Shown here: positions 17,665-25,402 of the stretch, in pieces
Layout of the letters: each line of letters opens with the position of its first letter
Position numbering within the stretch: position 1 is the stretch's first letter
NCBI RefSeq assembly: GCF_009377235.1
Contig: NZ_VMNX01000060.1
Coordinates: forward strand, 1 to 42,880
Origin: Streptomyces acidicola
Lineage (GTDB): Bacteria > Actinomycetota > Actinomycetes > Streptomycetales > Streptomycetaceae
DNA: 42,880 bases
Direction: 5' to 3'
Program-made: the position numbers and the translations under genes
Notes under the pieces: generated by a model
Databases searched by the model: none
What the model was told of the DNA's origin: nothing
Seen by the model: the letters and a program-made list of their open reading frames with translations, nothing else

Positions 17665-18702
17665 TCACCGCACACGCGTGTACTGGTCCACCCCGTTCAC
17701 GGACGCCATCGTGACCTGCCCGCGCAGCACGAGGACGTCCAGATGCGCCGCTGTCTCGTTGATCGCGAGCATCTGGTTGAAGGCGCTGAGCTCGCCGAAC
17801 GGCACGTTTCGGCGGGTCCAGCCCAGTTCGCGTGCCACCGCGTGGGCGTCGGCCGTGCCCTCGCCCAGTGCCGACAGGCTCTTGACCAGCCGGTCGTCAT
17901 GGTGGGCGAGCAGTTCGGCGACCCGGGTGTGGGCACTGTCGGCGACCGGCCCGTGCGCCGGGAGCAGCCTGGCGTCGGCGTACCGGGTCATGAGCCGCAG
18001 CGAGTCCAGGTAGTCCGCGAGCGGACGGCCGCCGGGCTCGGCAAGCTCGAAGCCGATGGACGGGGTGATGTGCGGCAGGACGTGGTCACCCGAGAACAGC
18101 AGTCCTCGCTGCTCGTCCAGAAAGACCACATGCCCCTTGGTGTGTCCCGGGGTCGGGACGACCTTCAGCTCACGGCTGCCGAAGCTCAGGGTTTCGGCGC
18201 CGAGCCAGCGGTCGGGTGCCTCCCAGACTCTCGGGTCGTAGCCGCCGTGGTCCATCCGCCGGATGCGCTCGGCGAGTTCTGCCGCGCCGGCTCTGCGCAG
18301 CGTGTCCAGTGAGCCGGCGGGTTCGTCGCTGCGCAACCGGCCGAGCATCTCCAGGCCCGGACGTTCGCCGGCGCCGAGATAGACGCGGGAGCCCAGCAGA
18401 CGACGGAGTTCGACGGCGTTGGTGTAGTGGTCGCGGTGGATGTGGGTGACCAGGATGTGGCTGATGTCGCCGAGGTCGTGGCCGATGACCGCGAGTGCCT
18501 CCTCGAGCGCCTTGCGTGCCTCGGGTATCGCCCATCCTCCGTCGATCATGACGAGGCCGTCCTCCGCCAGGTTCTCCAGCAGATAGACATTGACGGCGTG
18601 CAGACCGTCGTTGGGCAGCGGCAACGGGACGCGGTGCACCCCGGACTGTACGGTCCGGACTCCGGGCTCGGCCCATGGACCCTGGTCGAACCGCTGCGTC
18701 AT
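17665..18702 (-). CDS. MBL-fold metallo-hydrolase
   Basis: 345 aa. The metal motif HxHxDH is intact in VTHIHRDHYTN; further ligands are the His in PTPGHTKGHVVF and the Asp in LLFSGDHVLPHI. A C-terminal helical extension of ~90 residues follows. Members of this group include thioesterases, lactonases and glyoxalase II-like enzymes. In this cluster a lactonase that opens a gamma-lactone, or a thioesterase, fits best (inference). The ATG overlaps the ligase stop by 4 bp, so it is coupled to acyl activation. Last gene of its operon. Confidence 0.87.
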   Translation of the reverse strand: MTQRFDQGPWAEPGVRTVQSGVHRVPLPLPNDGLHAVNVYLLENLAEDGLVMIDGGWAIPEARKALEEALAVIGHDLGDISHILVTHIHRDHYTNAVELRRLLGSRVYLGAGERPGLEMLGRLRSDEPAGSLDTLRRAGAAELAERIRRMDHGGYDPRVWEAPDRWLGAETLSFGSRELKVVPTPGHTKGHVVFLDEQRGLLFSGDHVLPHITPSIGFELAEPGGRPLADYLDSLRLMTRYADARLLPAHGPVADSAHTRVAELLAHHDDRLVKSLSALGEGTADAHAVARELGWTRRNVPFGELSAFNQMLAINETAAHLDVLVLRGQVTMASVNGVDQYTRVR

Positions 18703-20207
18703 CGTCCTCCCCCTGCCGCCGTACGCAACCGGCGAGCGAGTTCGCGGGCCGTACCCCGGTCGAGCTTGCCGACCTTGGTCTGCGGCAACTCCTCCACCCC
18801 GTAGACGAATTCCGGCCACTTGGTCTTGGACAGCCCGGTACTTTCCAGATGGCCCGTGATCTCGGCGAGGTCGATGTCGCCGCCGTCCTCCGTGACGACG
18901 AGCAGCGCCACGCGTTCGCCGAGCACCTCGTCGGGGACCGCGACGACACAGGCCCTGGCCAGGCGCGGGTAGCGGGCGACGGCGCGTTCTATCTCGGTGA
19001 TGTCGATGTTGCGGCCGCCGCGGATGATGACGTCCTTCTCCCGGCCCATCACGGTGACGGTGCCGTCCTCATGGGTCATCAGCAGATCGCCGGTGGCGAA
19101 GTAGCCGTCCTCGGTCAGCGCCGGCGGATCGACCCGCCCGTCACGGGCGTAACCGAGGAAGAGGGACGGTCCGCGTACCTGCGCCGGGCCGGACACACCG
19201 GTTCCGGCGGCTCGGCCTTCCGGGGTGACCGCGCGCAGGTCCGTACCGGGAAAGGGCCGGCCGTCCCTGCCGAGCCGGATCTCCTCGGGGTCCTCGGGGC
19301 TCGGCGACGTGTGCCCGAGGCACTCGGACATGCCGAAGACGCGGAGGATCTTCGTTCCCAGGGAACGTTCGGCGCGGGCCAGGGCCCCACGGTCCATGGG
19401 ACCGCCGCCGACGGTGATCGAGGCGACCGAGCCCAGGACCCCGGAGCCGGCCGCTTCGCTGCCCATCTGCAGCGCCATCGTGGGGACGCACATCGTCCAG
19501 CGGACGCCGGTGTCGGCCATCCGCCGCAAGGCGACGGCACGATCCCACTTCGCCATCAGCACCAGGGGGCCGCGCAGGAGCAGGGACAGGTAGACGCCGA
19601 AGCAGTACGCGGCCGTCGACGACAGCGGAACGATCGCGGCGACCGCGTCGCCGGGCGCCAGCCCGTTGACCGTGATGGTGCTCGTGGCGGCGTAGCGCAG
19701 TGCCTGCTCGGACTGCACGACGCCCTTGGGCCGACCGGTCGAACCCGAGGTGAGGCCGATCAGGACACCGCCCGACCAGCGCGACGTATCACGCCGCCGG
19801 GCGGCGGTGAGGCAGCTGAAGCCGCCGAGTACCGTGGCCGCCTGGCCCGGCAGCAGCCCGGGCACCGACCAGTCGTCCATCGCGGAGGGCTCGGCGACGA
19901 CGGCGTCCGGCCGGATGTCCTCCCACGCCGCTGTGAACTCGGCTTGCGTGGTGTGCCGGTTGACCACCGCCAGGACCCCGCCGGTCAGACCCACGGCGAG
20001 GGTGGCGGCGACGGTGCGCCATGAGTTGTCCGCCTGGACCATGACGGTACAGCCCGCTCCGCCGGCCGCGCCGGCGGACAGCATCTCGGCCAGCCTGCCC
20101 GCCTCGGTGAGCAGTTCCCGCGCCGTATGGGGTCCGGTGTCGTCGATGACGGCAACGAAGTCGGCGTCGTCCGCCTTCTGCTGGAACTCCCGCACTACCT
20201 GTCGCAT
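18699..20207 (-). CDS. AMP-dependent acyl-CoA ligase
   Basis: 502 aa member of the ANL superfamily: ATP + acid + CoA to acyl-CoA + AMP + PPi. Motifs: LTSGSTGRPKG (phosphate loop), FGMSECLGHTSPS (A5 region), GYFATGDLL (ribose-binding Asp), the hinge/A8 region GREKDVIIRGGRNID and the C-terminal catalytic Lys in QTKVGKLDRG. The N-terminus is somewhat short. It is the only CoA ligase in the island and so presumably activates the pathway's entry acid. ATG at 20207 with GAGG upstream; an extension to 20294 would run into tandem repeats and is rejected. Confidence 0.92.
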   Translation of the reverse strand: MRQVVREFQQKADDADFVAVIDDTGPHTARELLTEAGRLAEMLSAGAAGGAGCTVMVQADNSWRTVAATLAVGLTGGVLAVVNRHTTQAEFTAAWEDIRPDAVVAEPSAMDDWSVPGLLPGQAATVLGGFSCLTAARRRDTSRWSGGVLIGLTSGSTGRPKGVVQSEQALRYAATSTITVNGLAPGDAVAAIVPLSSTAAYCFGVYLSLLLRGPLVLMAKWDRAVALRRMADTGVRWTMCVPTMALQMGSEAAGSGVLGSVASITVGGGPMDRGALARAERSLGTKILRVFGMSECLGHTSPSPEDPEEIRLGRDGRPFPGTDLRAVTPEGRAAGTGVSGPAQVRGPSLFLGYARDGRVDPPALTEDGYFATGDLLMTHEDGTVTVMGREKDVIIRGGRNIDITEIERAVARYPRLARACVVAVPDEVLGERVALLVVTEDGGDIDLAEITGHLESTGLSKTKWPEFVYGVEELPQTKVGKLDRGTARELARRLRTAAGGGR

Positions 20208-20250
20208 CCCGTCCCTCGCTGTGCTGTGCCGAACTCCGTCTGCCGAACGC

Positions 20251-20345
20251 TGTCGTGCTTTTCGTGCCCGGTCATGCCTTCCGTGGCCGGTCATGCCTTC
20301 CGTGGCCGGTCATGCCTTCCGTGGCCGGTCGTGCTCGCTGCGCCG
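20251..20345. repeat. 19-bp tandem repeat in ligase leader
   Basis: Three perfect copies of GGTCATGCCTTCCGTGGCC at 20270-20288, 20289-20307 and 20308-20326, flanked by a degenerate copy on each side (20251-20269 and 20327-20345). It fills most of the gap between the EthD gene and the ligase gene. It may be a slippage-prone spacer or a cluster of protein or RNA sites. Confidence 0.85.
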
Positions 20346-20409
20346 GGGCGCGGTGCGCCTTGCCCGTCCTTCGCCGCCGCACCCCCGTTCGGCCCCGACG
20401 GCCCCGCCC

Positions 20410-20730
20410 TCAGGCGGCGAACATCTCCGCCTCATGGCCCATGACCGCGATGCGGCGGCCCCTCATGTCGCCGACCTGGGCGACGGCGTCCGCCCACTCG
20501 GGGCTCGCGAGGGCCTTCCTCAGGTCCTCCGGGGAGTCGAAGCTGAGCACGGAGATTCCGTCCCAGCCTTCCGAGCGCCGTTCCAGAGCGGCGTCGATCT
20601 CGGTGTGCCGCCAGGCGCGCAGTCCCGGCAGGCGGCGGGTCAGCTCCGCGTGATCGCCGCGCCACCAGTCGATGAACCGCTCGTGCGTCCATTCCGGGGG
20701 CCGGGCGGCGAGCAGGACGAGGTTGTACAT
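20410..20730 (-). CDS. EthD domain protein
   Basis: 106 aa alpha/beta-barrel dimer protein of the EthD family. MYNLVLLAARPPEWTHERFIDWWRGDHAEL gives the family's typical start and WW-x-x-x-H pattern. Family members accompany catabolic or polyketide-modifying enzymes and may act as small cyclases, isomerases or helpers. It sits between two NTF2-like proteins and the CoA ligase in one operon, so a role on the free substrate before activation is plausible. Function otherwise unknown. Confidence 0.82.
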   Translation of the reverse strand: MYNLVLLAARPPEWTHERFIDWWRGDHAELTRRLPGLRAWRHTEIDAALERRSEGWDGISVLSFDSPEDLRKALASPEWADAVAQVGDMRGRRIAVMGHEAEMFAA

Positions 20731-20748
20731 GGCTGCCTTCCGTGGGGG

Positions 20749-21126
20749 TCAGTCGAAGCGGACCTGTGACGAGCGACCGATGAGCAGACGCTGGAGCCGT
20801 CCTTCGTCGTTCACCCGCCCCGCTGCGACGAAGCTGGCCTCGGGGACACCCGATCGACGGACCTCCCCGAGGAAGAGTTCGTCCTTGCCGAGGGTGGTCG
20901 CCGACAACAGATGGTGGGTGCGGGTGCCCTTCTCGCGCTGTTCGAGGTAGCCGACCAGGGCGGCGCGGTCCCCGGCGAAGTCGGTGGCGTTGCCGTCGCC
21001 GGCGGAGAAGAGGATGGAGAGCGAGAAGTCGTCGCTGATCAGATCGAGGATCCTGGACGGCTCGTCGCCGTCGAGGATCTCGAACCACGCGGTGAGGAAG
21101 GGCGCCGCGGTGGGGGTGTCGGTCAC
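20749..21126 (-). CDS. NTF2-like (SnoaL-type) protein
   Basis: 125 aa cone-shaped alpha+beta fold judged from the pattern: helix AWFEILDGDEPSRILDLISDDFSLSILFS, the AALVGYLEQREKGTRTHHLL turn, and beta-rich GELFLGE-like and QRLLIGRS strands. GTG start at 21126 overlaps the preceding gene's stop by 4 bp. The superfamily holds isomerases, cyclases, epoxide hydrolases (limonene-epoxide type) and binding proteins. No diagnostic catalytic set can be fixed by eye. Confidence 0.72.
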   Translation of the reverse strand: MTDTPTAAPFLTAWFEILDGDEPSRILDLISDDFSLSILFSAGDGNATDFAGDRAALVGYLEQREKGTRTHHLLSATTLGKDELFLGEVRRSGVPEASFVAAGRVNDEGRLQRLLIGRSSQVRFD

Positions 21127-21503
21127 GTCCGGCTCCTGTCGGTGTTCCTGTCGGTGTTCCGGTCGACCAGTTCGAAGTCCGTGGTGAAGAAGGACTGGTA
21201 CCGCGCCAGGAGCCCGCTCGGCGCGGTCACCGCGGCCGAGAGGAAGGATCCGGTGTACCGCCCGTCCTCCGTCACGATCCCGTACACGGTTTCGAGATCA
21301 CCGTCACGGCTGTGCCGCAGGATCTTGTGAGCCCGCCGCACCGGGTTGCGCTGGGCGATGTACGCGGCGAAGTCGTCCCTCGATTTCCCCGTGACCTCCT
21401 TGCCCGGCAGAGCCAGCAGGAAGCGGAAGCCGGGTTCGAGCAGATCCACTGTCCGCTCCGGATGTGGACTGTCCATGCTGGCAAAATATGCGAGCAACGT
21501 CAT
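21123..21503 (-). CDS. NTF2-like protein
   Basis: 126 aa, second NTF2-fold candidate and first gene of the operon. YFASMDSPHPERTVDLLEPGFRFLLALPGKEVTGKSRDDFAAYI shows the standard helix-strand-helix start. It is distantly similar to its neighbour, so the two may form a heteromer. The C-terminus ends in an imperfect repeat DRNTDRNTDRSRT. ATG at 21503 with AAAGGG upstream. Operator-like palindrome and tandem repeats precede it. Confidence 0.7.
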   Translation of the reverse strand: MTLLAYFASMDSPHPERTVDLLEPGFRFLLALPGKEVTGKSRDDFAAYIAQRNPVRRAHKILRHSRDGDLETVYGIVTEDGRYTGSFLSAAVTAPSGLLARYQSFFTTDFELVDRNTDRNTDRSRT

Positions 21504-21537
21504 GATTGAGCCCTTTCGGACGACGGCCGCTCAGCGC

Positions 21538-21642
21538 GCCTCGGAGCCGCACGCCTCGAACCGATGCGTCTCGAACCGATGCGTCTCGGACCAGCGCGTC
21601 CCGGATCAATGCGTCCCGGATCAACGCGCCTCAGATCAACCT
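21538..21642. repeat. 15-bp tandem repeat array
   Basis: Seven contiguous, diverging 15-bp units starting G(T/C)C(T/C)CRGA; the best pair is GTCTCGAACCGATGC at 21568-21582 and its neighbour at 21553-21567. It lies between the operator at 21646 and the start of the NTF2-like operon, so it is part of the mRNA leader. The 15-bp period could be read as five codons, but no start or ribosome site supports translation. Confidence 0.8.
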
Positions 21643-21645
21643 GAG

Positions 21646-21665
21646 CCAAGTTCAATTCAGTTTGG
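21646..21665 (-). promoter_or_regulatory. Operator of the NTF2-EthD-ligase-MBL operon
   Basis: CCAAGTTCAATTCAGTTTGG; on the minus strand it contains AACTGAATTGAACTT. It is a member of the island-wide palindrome family (consensus about AACTGAAYTCAGTT) and has outer CCAA/TTGG symmetry. It lies 143 bp upstream of the first gene of the operon. Confidence 0.65.
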
Positions 21666-21763
21666 ATGGTAATCCGGGTGAAACACGCCTGGCAATATCC
21701 CTTCACCGACCGATCGCGCCGATCACGCACCGGCAGCATGTGCCGGACCACGGGCAAAGAGAA

Positions 21764-21791
21764 GCCCCCCGACGGCAAACCGTCAGGGGGC
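21764..21791 (-). terminator. Rho-independent terminator after tetR
   Basis: Stem with 12-nt arms (11 paired: GCCCCC[C/T]GACGG) around a 4-nt loop, followed on the minus strand by a T-rich TTCTCTTT. It lies 57 bp beyond the tetR stop and ends the long catabolic transcript before the next operon's promoter. Confidence 0.8.
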
Positions 21792-21847
21792 CGGGACACG
21801 CGCCGCCGGAGGCCCGGAGGGCGGACACAGGGGCCGCCGCCGGTGCG

Positions 21848-22471
21848 TCACATGGCGACCATCCGCACACAGGCGCCCTCGATCAGCTCGCTGATCTCCG
21901 ACAGCGGTGTCGGCCCCGAGGGGCGGTACCACCGCCAGACGCTGACGATGAGACCGAGCACGGCCGCGCCGAGCAACTGCGCGTCCCGCAGCGGGAAGGA
22001 ACCCTGGGACATGCCGCGGACCAGGAGGTGCGTCCAGTCCCGTTCGACCAGCTGGACGAGGCGCCGGGCCGCCACCCGCTCGGCCTCCTCGCGCTTGGAC
22101 TTCCGGGGCCCGGCGAGGAGGTCCATGTGGCTCTGCAGAATGCGCATCTGCAGCACCTCGTGGTCGGAGACGTCGTAGGCCCCCCGGACCGCCGCGCGCA
22201 GCGCCTCCACCGGGTCCGCGACGCTCTCGGTCGCCTCCGTGAACTTGTCGTGGGAGCGCTGGAGTTCCAGCCTCATGATGGTGAGCAGGCAGTGCGTCTT
22301 GGACTCGAAGTAGTGGTACAGCGCGGTCTGGCCGATACCTACCCGCTCCGCCACGGTGGACCACTTGGTGGCTTCGAAACCTGTCTCACCGAAGCAGTCG
22401 ACGGCGGCCGTGAGGATGGCCGCGCGCTTGGACCTCGGTCCCGCTTCGGGTTCAACGATCCTTGTCGCCAT
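21848..22471 (-). CDS. TetR/AcrR family regulator (likely island regulator)
   Basis: 207 aa. HTH at residues ~15-62: RAAILTAAVDCFGETGFEATKWSTVAERVGIGQTALYHYFESK. The C-terminal part (ELQRSHDKFTEATESVADPVEAL and EVLQMRILQSHMDLL) resembles fatty-acyl or acyl-CoA-responsive TetR proteins such as FadR/KstR2 types, but this is a pattern judgement. An operator copy lies 51 bp upstream, which suggests autoregulation. It is the best candidate for the protein that binds the shared AACTGAAYTCAGTT sites; the second TetR at 38.4-39.0 kb is the alternative. Confidence 0.88.
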   Translation of the reverse strand: MATRIVEPEAGPRSKRAAILTAAVDCFGETGFEATKWSTVAERVGIGQTALYHYFESKTHCLLTIMRLELQRSHDKFTEATESVADPVEALRAAVRGAYDVSDHEVLQMRILQSHMDLLAGPRKSKREEAERVAARRLVQLVERDWTHLLVRGMSQGSFPLRDAQLLGAAVLGLIVSVWRWYRPSGPTPLSEISELIEGACVRMVAM

Positions 22472-22521
22472 GAGCTGGTCTCCCGGCTGTCACCTGTCCT
22501 GTTCCGTACCGGAGAGTAGAC

Positions 22522-22541
22522 CCAAGTTGAACTCGGTTGCC
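22522..22541 (-). promoter_or_regulatory. Operator upstream of tetR
   Basis: CCAAGTTGAACTCGGTTGCC, with the perfect core AGTTGAACT. It lies in the 94-bp gap between thiolase stop and tetR start and belongs to the island palindrome family. Its presence suggests a separate, autoregulated tetR promoter within the long transcript. Confidence 0.65.
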
Positions 22542-22565
22542 AATCGGCTCGGCCGGCGGCCCCGG

Positions 22566-23726
22566 TCACACACGCTCGACCACGGTCGCGTTGGCCATTC
22601 CGCCGCCCTCGCACATCGTCTGCAGGCCGTAGCGTCCTCCGGTCCTGCTCAGCTGGTGCACGAGCGTGGTCATGAGCCGGGCTCCCGTGGCGCCGAGCGG
22701 ATGCCCCAGCGCGATGGCGCCGCCGAAGGCGTTCACCCGCTCCGGGTCGGCACCGGCCTCCTTCTGCCAGGCGAGGACGACGGAGGCGAAGGCCTCGTTG
22801 ATCTCGACCAGGTCGATGTCGTCGATCGCCAGCCCGGCCCTGTCCAGCACTTTCTCCGTGGCGGGGATCGGACCGGTCAGCATGTGGATCGGGTCGGAGC
22901 CGACCACGGCCATGGTGTGCACGCGGGCCAGCGGGACCAGACCGTGGCGGCGTACCGCCTCGGCGGAGGCGATCAGCAGGGCGGCGGCACCGTCGGAAAT
23001 CTGGCTGGAAACGGCAGCGGTCAGCCGACCGTCCTCCGTCAGGGTTTTCAGGCCCGCCATCTTCTCCAGGGTGGTGTCGGCGCGCGGGCCCTCGTCCTCT
23101 GTGAGTCCGAAGGACGGGACGATCTCGGCGTCGAAGGCGCCCCCGGCCTGGGCGGCCAGGGCACGCTGATGACTTGTGAGGGCGAACCTCTCCATGTCCG
23201 CGCGGGAGACACCCCACTTCTCGGCGATCAGCTCGGCACCCCGGAACTGCGAGACCTCCTGGTCGCCGAAGTGCTCGCGCCAGCCGTCACCCGCGTAGGG
23301 GGAACCCATGCCCGCCTGTTCGCCGACGGTCATCGGACTGGCGATGGGCACCAGGCTCATGACCTCCACGCCACCGGCCACCACCAGGTCGGCGGCACCG
23401 GATCCGACGGCTTGGGCGGCGAAGTGCACGGCCTGCTGGGAGGAGCCGCACTGGCGGTCGATGGTGGTGCCGGGGACGTGCTGCGGCAGCCCCGCCGACA
23501 GCCACGCCGTGCGGGCGATGTTCCCGGTCTGTGCGCCGATCTGGCTGACGCAGCCGAAGTACACGTCGTCGACCGCGCCCGGGTCGACGCCGGTCCGCTC
23601 CAGCAGCGCGCGCAGCACATGCGCGCCCAGGTCGGCCGGGTGCACGCCGCTGAGCGCGCCTTTACGCCGGCCGACGGGGGTGCGGAGGGCTCCGACGATG
23701 AATGCTTCCGACACGGTGGACTCCAT
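22566..23726 (-). CDS. Acetyl-CoA acetyltransferase (thiolase)
   Basis: 386 aa, complete thiolase of the FadA/AtoB type: 3-oxoacyl-CoA + CoA to shortened acyl-CoA + acetyl-CoA. Nucleophile C93 in IDRQCGSSQQAVHFAAQAV, the motif VEINEAFASV, catalytic His in GHPLGATGAR and second Cys in CEGGGMAN are all present. In the long operon it follows an enoyl-CoA hydratase-like gene by 99 bp. It should catalyse the terminal thiolysis of the pathway. Confidence 0.94.
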   Translation of the reverse strand: MESTVSEAFIVGALRTPVGRRKGALSGVHPADLGAHVLRALLERTGVDPGAVDDVYFGCVSQIGAQTGNIARTAWLSAGLPQHVPGTTIDRQCGSSQQAVHFAAQAVGSGAADLVVAGGVEVMSLVPIASPMTVGEQAGMGSPYAGDGWREHFGDQEVSQFRGAELIAEKWGVSRADMERFALTSHQRALAAQAGGAFDAEIVPSFGLTEDEGPRADTTLEKMAGLKTLTEDGRLTAAVSSQISDGAAALLIASAEAVRRHGLVPLARVHTMAVVGSDPIHMLTGPIPATEKVLDRAGLAIDDIDLVEINEAFASVVLAWQKEAGADPERVNAFGGAIALGHPLGATGARLMTTLVHQLSRTGGRYGLQTMCEGGGMANATVVERV

Positions 23727-23825
23727 GAGTTCGGGGGAGGGGGCGGAACTGAGGCGTACGGGCCGGTGGGCCGGGCCTGCGGGTCACCCCCGCGTCGTAC
23801 GGGTCAGGGCCGGGTCAGGGACTGG

Positions 23826-24620
23826 TCACGGACTGGGCGGCAGGGGCAGGAATTCGGGCGTCCGTTTGGCGAGGAAGGCGGCGACGCCTTCGCGGCCCGT
23901 GTCGGAGACCGCCGCGGCGGCGAGGGCGCGGGCCTCCTGGTCCAGATGCGGACCCAGATCGACGGTGAACCCGGAGGCTACGAGCCTGCGCGTGGCACCG
24001 AACGCGGCGGTGGGTCCCCGGCGCAGGGCCTCGGCCGTGCGCGCGGCCTCCTCGGCCAGCCGCCCGGCGGCGACGACCCGGCTCACCAGTCCGATGGCCG
24101 CGGCCTCCGCCGCCGGTACCCGGCGGTTGGTCAGCAGCAGGTCCAGGGCCCTCTTGGGGCCGACGAGACGAGGCAGGAACCAGCTCACTCCGGCGTCCGG
24201 CGAGTAGCCGATGCCGGTGTACGCGGCGGTGAACGACGCGTCGTCGGCAGCGAGCGTCACATCGGCCGCCGCGGCCAGGCCGATGCCTGCCCCGGCCACC
24301 GCGCCCTGCACGGCGGCCACCATGGGTGCGTCGATGGCGGCGAACGTGCGCAGGGCCTCGTGCAGCGCGTCGGTGACCGCGAGGAGGTGTTGCTGCAGAG
24401 CCTCACCCGAGAGCGTGGAGAACTCCCGCAGGTCGCCTCCCACGCAGAACGACCGTCCCTCACCGGTCAGCATGACGGCCCGCACGTCCTGCCGCTCGCA
24501 CTCCCGTGCCGCGTCCAGCAGCGCACGCGCCGTCTCCAGGTCGATGGCGTTGCCCGCCGCGCCCCGGCACAGGGAGACATGGGCCAGGCCGTCGTCGCGG
24601 ATCTCGGTGCGGACACTCAT
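23826..24620 (-). CDS. Enoyl-CoA hydratase/isomerase, PaaG-like
   Basis: 264 aa crotonase fold. The oxyanion-hole segments are recognisable (RSFCVGGDLREF and QGAVAGAGIGLAAAADVTLA). By alignment in my head both hydratase glutamates are replaced (Glu144 by Gly, Glu164 by Tyr), while YSPDAGVSWFLPRLVG keeps the Asp used by PaaG-type isomerases. It therefore more likely moves a double bond or opens/rearranges a ring than hydrates. The ATG overlaps the upstream SDR stop by 4 bp. Confidence 0.88.
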   Translation of the reverse strand: MSVRTEIRDDGLAHVSLCRGAAGNAIDLETARALLDAARECERQDVRAVMLTGEGRSFCVGGDLREFSTLSGEALQQHLLAVTDALHEALRTFAAIDAPMVAAVQGAVAGAGIGLAAAADVTLAADDASFTAAYTGIGYSPDAGVSWFLPRLVGPKRALDLLLTNRRVPAAEAAAIGLVSRVVAAGRLAEEAARTAEALRRGPTAAFGATRRLVASGFTVDLGPHLDQEARALAAAAVSDTGREGVAAFLAKRTPEFLPLPPSP

Positions 24621-25402
24621 CGCGCGGTCCATCCGCCGTCGACGGTCAGCACCTGTCCGGTGCAGTACGAGGAGGCGTCCGAGGCCAGGAAGAGCAGCGC
24701 GCCGTCGAGTTCGTGGTCATGGCCGCCGCGGCACAGCAGCGTGTTGCGCTCGACCCAGCGGCTGGAGCGGCCGTCGGCGAAGAGGTCCGCGGTCATCTCC
24801 GTACGGAACCAGCCTGGAGCCAGGGCGTTGACGCGTGTTCCGCCGCGGCCCCACTGTCCGGCCAGCTCACGGGTCAGACCGATCAGACCCGCCTTGGACG
24901 CCGAGTAACTCGCCCCGCCGAGGGGCGCGGCGGTGACCAGGCCGAGGATGGACGAGACGTTGATGATGCTCCTGCCCGCGGGCGGCGGGCCGGCGGGGGC
25001 CGGGGCCTCGACGGTGAGCCGAGCCAGATGGAACGGCGCGGTGAGGTTCACCCCGAGAACGCCGGCGAAGGAATCCGGGGACTCGTGCTCGGCGAGCGTC
25101 TCGCCGGAAGTGGCCGCGTTGTTGACCAGGACGTCGATACGGCCGGTGGCGCTCAGCGCCGTGTCCACGAGTCTCACGCGGTCGGCCTCCAGGGAGACAT
25201 CGCAGGCGACGGGGTGGATGCGCGCGTCGGAGTCGGCGAGTTCCTTCAGCCGGACGGTGCGGCGGGCGGCGGCGAACACGGTGGCGCCGGCGCCCGCGAG
25301 GACGGCGGCGAAGCGCGCGCCGAGCCCCGCCGAGGCGCCGGTGACGATCGCCGTCCTGCCGTGCAGCGAGAACAGGTCGGAGGCGGATCGCGGGGCGCTC
25401 AT
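24617..25402 (-). CDS. SDR family oxidoreductase
   Basis: 261 aa: TGASAGLGARFA cofactor motif, NNAATSGE, NVSSILG, YSASK active site, VDGGW tail. Basic residues after strand 2 (AARRTVR) point to NADP. It overlaps its neighbours by 4 bp on each side, tightly inside the long operon. Paired with another SDR of different sequence, so two separate redox steps are likely. Confidence 0.9.
   Translation of the reverse strand: MSAPRSASDLFSLHGRTAIVTGASAGLGARFAAVLAGAGATVFAAARRTVRLKELADSDARIHPVACDVSLEADRVRLVDTALSATGRIDVLVNNAATSGETLAEHESPDSFAGVLGVNLTAPFHLARLTVEAPAPAGPPPAGRSIINVSSILGLVTAAPLGGASYSASKAGLIGLTRELAGQWGRGGTRVNALAPGWFRTEMTADLFADGRSSRWVERNTLLCRGGHDHELDGALLFLASDASSYCTGQVLTVDGGWTAR

Noticed and set aside
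18675..20024. 449-codon + strand open frame antisense to the acyl-CoA ligase
   Set aside because: The opposite strand carries all ANL motifs. The antisense translation is Arg/Gly/Asp-rich with no domain and no ribosome site.
20251..21642. CRISPR array candidates (19-bp and 15-bp repeats)
   Set aside because: Units are directly contiguous with no spacers and there are no cas genes; these are simple tandem repeats.
22356..24908. 850-codon + strand open frame across tetR, thiolase and crotonase
   Set aside because: It shadows several clear minus-strand genes with complete catalytic motifs; the length reflects lack of stops in GC-rich DNA.
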